From a virus, in the IMG/VR virus record IMGVR_UViG_3300033141_005408, positions 1 to 42,402 of that record: 42,402 nucleotides of DNA; one strand, given 5' to 3'. This document shows, piece after piece, positions 20,201-25,632 of this stretch. The notes beneath the pieces were generated by a model, which was not told the origin of the DNA, ran no database searches, and saw only the letters and a list, made by a program, of their open reading frames with translations. A program made the translations under genes and the position numbers. Each line of letters starts with the position of its first letter. The stretch's first letter is position 1.

Positions 20201-21729
20201 CCTATGACTATTTAATACTTCGAGCTAAAGTATCCGGCGGAGATGTGACTAAAACTCAAGTAAAAACTCAAGTATCTTCTAAGGGTAAGGGCAACCAACA
20301 CTATGAAGAAGAATTATATGATTCGTCCATAGGAGGAATAGTTGGACATTATGAAGAAATTGGTAAAATTACTAATTATCGAGTTATGAAAGAATATAGA
20401 TTTATTGATGGAAATGCTACTTTATCAGAAAAATCTAATGAAACAGGTCTTGATAAATATGTAAATGGAACAGTAGACTTTTTTGAAGCAGTTAGAGATT
20501 ATGTGCTAGTCAGAACGGGGAGTAATGAAATCCCACTAGTAAATGGGGAAACTTGGTACTATAAAGTAGTGCCCCAAGCTCAAGGAACAGATGTACAAGG
20601 TCAAAGTTCTGAAGTAAAAGCTACTCCGTCATTGCCCAACATAGAAGAAAGAACGGAATATTTATATGATCAAATTAAAAAAAGAAAAGCTGGTTGGTAT
20701 CAAGTAAGTGGAAGTATCTTTAATAGAGACGATGGTGTGCTATCAAGTAATCCTAAAGATGTAAAGATAGTCATAGATGGATCTCTTACGGTTCCTTCTA
20801 AAATATCAGCAGAAAAAGGTTTAATTTATTTATCTAAATCACCAAAACAAACTTTAGAAGTTACTTATTGGGGAAAAAAAATACAAAAAACAACTAGAGC
20901 TTCTCTTGTAAGTCTCCACCAGGGACCTTTTACTTTTACAGAAGAAAAAAATACCATGGGGATACAGGTTGGAAAAGGTGCTACCATTACAGAGACTTTT
21001 GGAGGTACCCCAATTACTCGCACTCAAAATATAACTTTCACTAGATTCAAAAAAAATGAAACAGAGGTCTCGATGTCCGCAGAAGATGTGGCCAGCGTAA
21101 TTAGATCCCAAACAGCAGGACTGAAAGTTATTGTAGATCGAAGAAATAGAATTGTTTTAGAAGAAGATCAAAATCCTGATATATACAGAGGATCCCAATT
21201 AGAAATAAAGATTAGTAATCCTATTCTAGGTTTTGTGACAGATAAAGATAAAAGTTATTTTGGAGTAGCACTAGATAATAATAAACACACTAAAAATCTT
21301 GCTGGGCCATTGGGGGGAACTCCTCCCGATTGGAAAGCTCTTAGGATTTCAGATTTGTTTCCAGAAGTAAATGATTTACTTAGATACATGAACACTACCT
21401 TTGACTCGTTATTAAAAAGTTTGGAATCTGCAACTATATCATTAACAGACTTCATAGACTTACTTCAAACAAAAATAGATGCTCTTTCCGATATGATAAT
21501 AGAAACTCAAGATTTATTAAAAAAGATGACGGATGCTCTTACTATTAAAGGAGGATTCTATTGTCTTGCTATACCTCCTAATTCCGGAGGAGCTTCTTAC
21601 TTTAACGAAGCTATACAAACAGCTACGGGGTATCCTGAAGATGCCGAGTATGCCGGAGGAATAGTGCTATTATACACCGACGGTGGAACAGGCGTAGCTT
21701 TGGATTGGATAATAAGTTCTCTTAGCTAA
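17284..21729 (+). CDS. Very large tail/baseplate protein with Ig-like, FN3-like and LGF modules
   Basis: A 1481-residue protein starting at GTG 17284, overlapping the upstream stop. Ig-like beta domains occupy the N-terminal part (about 15-95 and following) and 685-749 (FIDLNGTYNKNGSGVMVNG, later GENTIAVTTTDKFGRDSS). An LGF-type module lies near 409-485 (closes GTANETIGL), and another near 1249-1322 (closes NPILGF). A central helical region surrounds 770-860. An FN3-like domain runs from about 950 (NVLTWTSPDGGASV, YDYLILRAK) to 1119 (GQSSEVKATPSLP). The C-terminal part is helical with a final Gly-rich unit. The modules match those in the 12382 protein and in the J-like protein on the other strand. 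It is probably a surface-exposed baseplate or side-fibre component. No catalytic residues are recognised. Confidence 0.65.
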   Translation: MNSPIIYPYNSLLEWDDTTSLTLSGSADTSSISVSAVENGVISTARYNATSHEWQYDTNITGYVNNFVIISDDSIGNTASATAHIAVNGPIIIDTASSYNQVNPSLEGRTNEITSKLEASPNSITYSPSGFTHDSFTTNFSYNNFKFLNPIQTYYFIGKDIGNGISVPEQITLNYLMHDPSIYTPIKDPYDSRTVAVMGSADYDIAGFRYAPSGGSFYSTKIENTSGRFTSWTYSFVMMKQSEEFSIKTFDIFGKESAEQKKQINYGVEKPIILLPGSIKVITDNIAISGNTSEEFITLKGDFKKDGIIINDMVLSTTGKNIGEYRRITQVHDLFLVTDSFSHFWEPGDQIQIYPKEDRPIIITDQDDINLSGKCNRNISKVRYSTEELKPIRTYAKNSQGYHINSTNNNLVMNVNGKLEFVILSSGILSAQDVVNQVNSAFNTTFDYDISFSDGERFYIEGQHIHIFSGTANETIGLVEGETNFNLEIEVPDTITFQNSAAGGTECSDEVIESGLLFCMNLDGRYIRFTLNTNTEYTKNRIINKINTLAGKEVATNVGPNIVFNAAKNLWVGDVIEDLNLKKQLNGDANFNSGINLSTDISRDPDSIESGIGNWNPEDTQGYSGDSGKGAGNWNIQLSIAQPSNNFKIYGLSEFYELSEPVSLNIEYKINPPEINTPPATTTFNNFIDLNGTYNKNGSGVMVNGEPASFSTNGQWIHQVSGLNLGENTIAVTTTDKFGRDSSASEIIITFKDPADVDYPSSDDSIPLTWKSVSTPSFGPDDIKKIADTIDSIFDPIIDVLDFVSRLLDGAKSFIKNVILDPTAAFRKAIQALIDNITEILDRLMNGAGLYTLSTLPEISDIKAGMNLETFFDHIKGDFPEFFHKIRTSFDDPLDPNRPQLSDESTVGGMVLAIGDGVGAADFIQATKSLLELYNKQKMDYGLGTVNNLKAEGQNQRNVLTWTSPDGGASVIPYDYLILRAKVSGGDVTKTQVKTQVSSKGKGNQHYEEELYDSSIGGIVGHYEEIGKITNYRVMKEYRFIDGNATLSEKSNETGLDKYVNGTVDFFEAVRDYVLVRTGSNEIPLVNGETWYYKVVPQAQGTDVQGQSSEVKATPSLPNIEERTEYLYDQIKKRKAGWYQVSGSIFNRDDGVLSSNPKDVKIVIDGSLTVPSKISAEKGLIYLSKSPKQTLEVTYWGKKIQKTTRASLVSLHQGPFTFTEEKNTMGIQVGKGATITETFGGTPITRTQNITFTRFKKNETEVSMSAEDVASVIRSQTAGLKVIVDRRNRIVLEEDQNPDIYRGSQLEIKISNPILGFVTDKDKSYFGVALDNNKHTKNLAGPLGGTPPDWKALRISDLFPEVNDLLRYMNTTFDSLLKSLESATISLTDFIDLLQTKIDALSDMIIETQDLLKKMTDALTIKGGFYCLAIPPNSGGASYFNEAIQTATGYPEDAEYAGGIVLLYTDGGTGVALDWIISSLS

Positions 21730-21741
21730 AAAGGATTAAAT

Positions 21742-22527
21742 ATGGCCTTTGATTTTTTAGGAACAATACCATCTTTTGAACACTTCGAAGAATTAGAAGA
21801 GTTTGTTTTAATTGAAGCTGAAAAGATTGAGTATAGAATAGAACACTTCACTATTGAAAGAAAAAGACATCTTGAAATTCTAGATAAAGTTATGAAAGCA
21901 GATTTACAACTAAGATCAGAGTATAAGAAATCCTATAGACCTGATCGATTATGGCTAACAAAACCCAGAGCAAGACCCGTCCCCAGAGTAAGAACACTTG
22001 ATTCCGCAAATGCAGAAGATGTAGCTATTCTTAAAAAAGCTTTTTTAGATACAATTAAGTTTAAACGAGAAAGAAATGAATATAAAATAAGAAGATTAAG
22101 AGATCTAGTAGATCAAATAAATGATGAAATAAAATCCTTAAAAAAAATACAAGAAAGCTATAATACCCACTTAAATAAAATAAAAGTCAGGTTTGATTTA
22201 GATTCTTTTCCTGAAAATCAAAGAAATAAAGAACAGGATCAAGCTGAGATACAACCAGGTATGACTGCAGTTCCTGTAGACAAGGGCATTATTGAAGAAA
22301 ATGGCACAAAGTATTTTTTAGTGACCAGTATAAATCCAATGTTTGGAACAATTGCTTTTGATGGACAAAATCCTCCTATTAAAGAAGGAGACAAAATTCT
22401 TCTATCGAATGGTTTAAATAATGGAATAAAAACAGTTTTTAGAATATGGTCGGATAAGGCCGTAGTTGTTAATGAACATCTTATAGAAGAAAATAACTCA
22501 AAAACAAAAGTAGAAATAATAAGTTAA
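21742..22527 (+). CDS. Helical structural protein with C-terminal beta domain, unknown function
   Basis: A 261-residue protein, ribosome site AAAGGA, 12 bases after the preceding stop. Residues 1-165 are long charged helices (for example EELEEFVLIEAEKIEYRIEH and KIRRLRDLVDQINDEIKSLK) with a basic proline-rich loop, RPRARPVPRVR-like, near residues 73-84. From about 178 onward a small beta domain follows (TKYFLVTSINPMFGTIAFDG, then GDKILLSNGLNNG). Its location between the giant appendage protein and the gp25-like gene suggests a baseplate component. The family is not recognised. Confidence 0.6.
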   Translation: MAFDFLGTIPSFEHFEELEEFVLIEAEKIEYRIEHFTIERKRHLEILDKVMKADLQLRSEYKKSYRPDRLWLTKPRARPVPRVRTLDSANAEDVAILKKAFLDTIKFKRERNEYKIRRLRDLVDQINDEIKSLKKIQESYNTHLNKIKVRFDLDSFPENQRNKEQDQAEIQPGMTAVPVDKGIIEENGTKYFLVTSINPMFGTIAFDGQNPPIKEGDKILLSNGLNNGIKTVFRIWSDKAVVVNEHLIEENNSKTKVEIIS

Positions 22528-22568
22528 TTTTTCAAGTTTTAGTAAGATTAAAGTTTAAAAGGTTTACT

Positions 22569-23339
22569 ATGTCTATCGATTTAAAAATAGAAAGTATTTG
22601 TGATCATCAAATCAATGATGAACAGTTAGAAATAGATAGTGATCTAAAAACTTTAAGATTTCCAAGAACTTTAGGATCAAAAAGGGTTACCTTAAGAGTT
22701 AACGGGTTTTTAATAGAACCTAATAACGCAAAATTTGGTTGGTCCCTTCAAAACGATGAGACTTCCTTATTTACCAAAAGATCAAAATTAGTATTTAACT
22801 ACAGTAGAAAATCTAAAGATGACTACTATATGGTTACTTATCTAGCTCAACCTAAGTTTTGCCCAAAGTGTCATGGATTAAGAGTACATAATGACATATC
22901 CTATACTAAGTTAGGTAAACTGTGTGTGGTAAAAAATGAAGAAAAACTTTTACAAGAAGTTAAAAAAGGCCTTGCTACTATTTTAGGATCTAATCCATTT
23001 CATTTATGGATAGGTACCCAAATACACACTCTAATTGGATCAAAAGTATATAATCTTGATTTAATTAGAGCTAGGATTGTAGAGGAAATCTCCAGATATC
23101 TAGAAAAATATATAGATATTCAATTACAACAAAGTGGTTATCAAGAAGTAACTGCTCGAGAAGCCTTTGGTCATATACTATCTATAGAAGCAGAACCTCA
23201 AGAAAGTGTTGATGTTTCTTACTGGATCATTTCTGTTTTATTTAGCAATCGAACTGGTGCAGATCTTCTTTATGAAAGAAAAATAAAAATACCAGATCCA
23301 AAAAACATATTGTATGGCTCCCAACAACCTAATATTTAA
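22569..23339 (+). CDS. gp25-like baseplate wedge protein with CxxC insertion
   Basis: A 256-residue protein. An N-terminal beta domain (1-92) contains TLRVNGFLIEPNNAKFGW. A CPKC pair follows (C98, C101). The gp25/W-like part has the helix EEKLLQEVKKGLATILG, then SNPFHLWIGTQIHTLIGSK (141-159), the NP-x-x-x-x-x-G signature near the small wedge protein's active-site-like Glu/Gly loop. The end pattern SYWIISVLFSNRTG gives the final strands. T4 gp25 is about 130 residues, so this protein carries an extra N-terminal domain. It probably joins the sheath and the J-like wedge. AAAGG precedes the start after a 41-base AT-rich gap. It is the last + structural gene before dut. Confidence 0.68.
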   Translation: MSIDLKIESICDHQINDEQLEIDSDLKTLRFPRTLGSKRVTLRVNGFLIEPNNAKFGWSLQNDETSLFTKRSKLVFNYSRKSKDDYYMVTYLAQPKFCPKCHGLRVHNDISYTKLGKLCVVKNEEKLLQEVKKGLATILGSNPFHLWIGTQIHTLIGSKVYNLDLIRARIVEEISRYLEKYIDIQLQQSGYQEVTAREAFGHILSIEAEPQESVDVSYWIISVLFSNRTGADLLYERKIKIPDPKNILYGSQQPNI

Positions 23340-23359
23340 TATTAATATTTTCTAAAAAC

Positions 23360-23388
23360 TTGACCTTTTCTTATGCAAACCATATTAT
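23360..23388 (+). promoter_or_regulatory. Sigma70-like promoter of dut-rfbC
   Basis: TTGACC at 23360-23365 and TATTAT at 23383-23388 are separated by exactly 17 bases; each matches five of six consensus bases. It lies in the 86-base gap before dut. A second -10-like TATAAT follows at 23406-23411 within TTTTGTATAAT, so initiation may occur at more than one place. Confidence 0.6.
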
Positions 23389-23400
23389 TTGATTAAATTA

Positions 23401-23411
23401 TTTTGTATAAT
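23401..23411 (+). promoter_or_regulatory. Second copy of the TTTTGTATAAT element
   Basis: Identical in 11 bases to 11732-11742 and lying just before GGAGG and the dut ATG. It may be a second start site or a phage-specific promoter motif; no good -35 is seen at standard spacing. Confidence 0.38.
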
Positions 23412-23425
23412 GGAGGAAAATTTAT

Positions 23426-23851
23426 ATGCTCAATCTTGAACGAATTCACAAGGATGCTCAAATACCAAAAAGATCAAAACGAGGAGATTCTGGATTAGAC
23501 TTGTCCAGTGTAACAGACATCACGCTTCAACCAGGAGAAGTGAAGCTAATACCCACAGGATGGAAAATGTCAGTTCCTCTTGGTTTTGAAATTCAAATTA
23601 GACCTCGTTCAGGTTTAGCTTTTAAACATAAAATAATGGTACTGAATTCTCCAGGAACTGTGGATTCTTCATATCGTGGGCATGTACAAGTAATCTTATA
23701 TAATGGAGGAACAGAGCCTTTTAAAGTAAATAAAGGAGATCGTATTGCGCAAATGGTAATAAACGAAGTTATTCTTTGGAACCCTCTGATAATAGAAAAA
23801 CTTCCTGAAACAAATCGAGGCTCAAAGGGCTTTGGCTCAACAGGAGTATAA
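23426..23851 (+). CDS. dut: dUTP diphosphatase (trimeric dUTPase)
   Basis: A 141-residue enzyme that hydrolyses dUTP to dUMP and pyrophosphate, keeping uracil out of DNA and feeding dTMP synthesis. All five signature motifs are present and in order: RGDSGLDL (19-26), RPRSGLA (59-65), GTVDSSYRG (77-85, catalytic Asp80), GDRIAQM (104-110), and RGSKGFGSTGV at the C-terminus (131-141). Length is typical of the homotrimeric family and the protein looks intact. A strong site, GGAGG, precedes the ATG. Two bases separate it from rfbC, whose ribosome site AGGAG lies inside the end of dut, so the two are probably co-transcribed from the promoter at 23360. Confidence 0.96.
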   Translation: MLNLERIHKDAQIPKRSKRGDSGLDLSSVTDITLQPGEVKLIPTGWKMSVPLGFEIQIRPRSGLAFKHKIMVLNSPGTVDSSYRGHVQVILYNGGTEPFKVNKGDRIAQMVINEVILWNPLIIEKLPETNRGSKGFGSTGV

Positions 23852-23853
23852 CC

Positions 23854-24420
23854 ATGTCCTTTCATTTTAAAAAATTAGGATTGGGAAATGTTATTTTAAT
23901 TACCCCAGAAATCTTTAAAGATAATCGAGGTTTCTTTTTGGAAATTTTTAAAGCGAGTGACTTTTATGCCGCAGGTATACAAGAAACTTTTACACAAGAT
24001 AACCATTCTTTTTCTACAAAAAATGTATTGCGGGGAATTCACTTTCAAAAGCATCCAAAACCTCAAGGGAAAATAGTAAGATGCCTTAGAGGAGCTATCT
24101 TTGATGTTGCTGTTGACTTAAGACCATCATCAAACACTTTTATGAAGTGGGTAGGTCTTGAACTCACCAAGTATAACAAACAGATGTTATATATTCCTCC
24201 AGGATTTGGCCACGGTTTTTCTACACTCAGCGATGATGCGGAGATTGGCTATAAATGTACTAATGAATATTCTTCAGAATTAGACGGGGGAATAATTTGG
24301 AATGATACACAATTAGCAATTAATTGGCGAATAAAAAATCCATTAATATCAAAAAAAGACAATAACTTACCAACTGTTTCCCAGTATTACAACAAGAGTT
24401 GCTTAGCTGAGATAAGCTAA
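23854..24420 (+). CDS. rfbC: dTDP-4-dehydrorhamnose 3,5-epimerase
   Basis: A 188-residue cupin enzyme that epimerises C3 and C5 of dTDP-4-keto-6-deoxyglucose, the third step of dTDP-L-rhamnose synthesis. Signature parts are present: FKDNRGFFLEIF (21-32), QDNHSFS (48-54), RGIHFQ with His63 as catalytic base, IPPGFGHGF (114-122), Tyr133 in IGYKCTNEYS as the proton donor, and WNDTQLAINW (149-158). Asp169, in SKKDN, is the likely partner of the catalytic His. Length matches cellular RfbC/RmlC, so the enzyme is probably active. The rest of the pathway (RfbA, RfbB, RfbD) is not in the window, so substrate probably comes from the host or from distant phage genes. It ends by converging with the minus-strand gene at 24403, overlapping it by 18 bases. 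Confidence 0.95.
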   Translation: MSFHFKKLGLGNVILITPEIFKDNRGFFLEIFKASDFYAAGIQETFTQDNHSFSTKNVLRGIHFQKHPKPQGKIVRCLRGAIFDVAVDLRPSSNTFMKWVGLELTKYNKQMLYIPPGFGHGFSTLSDDAEIGYKCTNEYSSELDGGIIWNDTQLAINWRIKNPLISKKDNNLPTVSQYYNKSCLAEIS

Positions 24421-24437
24421 TATCTCAAAAGTTTTTT
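24403..24437. terminator. Two overlapping hairpins at the convergent gene ends
   Basis: TTAGCT (24403-24408) pairs with AGCTAA (24415-24420), and GAGATA (24409-24414) pairs with TATCTC (24421-24426). They share bases, so only one can form at a time. The first contains the stop codons of both converging genes (AGCTAA on each strand). The second is followed by AAAAG and a T-run on the + strand, fitting termination of dut-rfbC. Confidence 0.5.
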
Positions 24438-24837
24438 CTTTCACAACATCTGTAATTTTTTTCTCATGAAGTAACTGCCATGAAAAAGCAATAATACTAT
24501 TAGTTACTGCTATAGGAGAATGAGGATCCTTTGGATGTTTTCTTGCTATACGAAGCTCTAATCTACCCTTATCTCCCTTAAATCTATCAGAGCCTGTGAC
24601 CTCGTCCAATTCAAAATCATTATCTGCTAAAATTTCATTTATCTTACTGATACCATGATCTATCTTTTTAAAACGTCCATTTCCATCTAAACCATCTTTA
24701 CGAAAGGCATCATTAATTTTTTTTCTTTCTTTAGGCTTAACTTTTTCTGGTTTATCGGTTTTAGTTATGAAGTCAATAGACTGCTCCATCCCAAGCTTAG
24801 TCAATGTCTTTGCAATTATCTTTAACCTATTCTCCAT
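24403..24837 (-). CDS. Conserved-looking protein of unknown function
   Basis: A 144-residue, charged, mostly helical protein. Segments are KLGMEQSIDFITK near the N-terminus, a very basic stretch KPEKVKPKERKKINDAF (31-47), and a possible beta-rich middle with LELRIARKHP. The C-terminal helix is SIIAFSWQLLHEKKITDVVKEK. AAGGGG lies before the ATG. It is last in the minus-strand structural run and converges with rfbC. Its stop lies inside a hairpin shared with the rfbC stop. I do not recognise the family. Context gives no firm role, although a virion or assembly function is possible because the four genes upstream on this strand are tail genes. Confidence 0.65.
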   Translation of the reverse strand: MENRLKIIAKTLTKLGMEQSIDFITKTDKPEKVKPKERKKINDAFRKDGLDGNGRFKKIDHGISKINEILADNDFELDEVTGSDRFKGDKGRLELRIARKHPKDPHSPIAVTNSIIAFSWQLLHEKKITDVVKEKTFEILAYLS

Positions 24838-24961
24838 ATTAGACCCCTTTCCGCATTAATTTAATTACTGTTTAGATGATATCCTCAAATATTAATAGAA
24901 AAACATTTTTGAAAAATATCAAGATAGACATGATTTGTAGAATATCTGATCTTAGTAAAAA

Positions 24962-25576
24962 TTAAGTAGTTAATCTTAGTAAGATCGACATCGAGCTAGT
25001 GTTGCTTTTATTGATAACAGGGAGAGTACGGTAGTTAACTAGAGTACCTGAATTAGCAACTGTTTCATCAGCATCCCCACCAAACAAACCTAACTCCATA
25101 ATTGGACCAACTGCTTCAGATTCAGATAGAACTGTTTGAAAATCTACAATATTAGTTATTTCAGATGCAGGTAATCCCGAACCATCTGTTTTAACAAAGT
25201 TAACATTTGCGAATTTTTTTCTTGCTAATTCTGATTCTAATTGTGTCTGAGTAGATGTGGCTGCTGGTGGATTAGCAGAATCCCAGGAAGCATTCCCAGT
25301 CCCCACTGCAAGAACCCAAATACCATGTGCTGGGCCTGTTGGATCAAGAGTAGTTTGCCCATCTGCCAGAAGTCTTGCAATTAAGATTGATGCAGAATCT
25401 ACTATAATATTTCTATAATATTTTTCTTCTTTTCCGTCTTTATGCTTTAGGGTGATAAAAAACTCACCTTTTATACCAGAATTTTTTTTTGAAGTTTCAG
25501 AATAACGCATACCTAAACCAATTCTTCCACCAGCTTCAGTTGTTTCTTTTAAAATTTCTTTAGTAACATTGCCCAT
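24962..25576 (-). CDS. Tail fibre connector / baseplate-associated protein
   Basis: A 204-residue beta-rich protein with a very strong ribosome site (TTGGAGG). After a helical N-terminus the core reads GIWVLAVGTGNASWD (85-99), then an L-x-x-E-x-x-R helix (LESELARKKFANVNF), a D-F-x-x-x-x-x-E-S-E segment, and IMELGLFGGDADE near 159. It ends NYRTLPVINKSNTSSMSILL. The pattern VGTG ... L..E..R ... E.GLF ... R..F/LP.I.K is one I associate with phage tail proteins encoded beside the I/J baseplate genes, often called fibre connector or collar-like. It follows the I-like gene after 56 bases. The precise place in the virion is inferred. Confidence 0.58.
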   Translation of the reverse strand: MGNVTKEILKETTEAGGRIGLGMRYSETSKKNSGIKGEFFITLKHKDGKEEKYYRNIIVDSASILIARLLADGQTTLDPTGPAHGIWVLAVGTGNASWDSANPPAATSTQTQLESELARKKFANVNFVKTDGSGLPASEITNIVDFQTVLSESEAVGPIMELGLFGGDADETVANSGTLVNYRTLPVINKSNTSSMSILLRLTT

Positions 25577-25632
25577 GTCTAATTTCCTCCAAGATTCATA
25601 TTTTGTTGTAATTATATAAGTATATTAATTAA

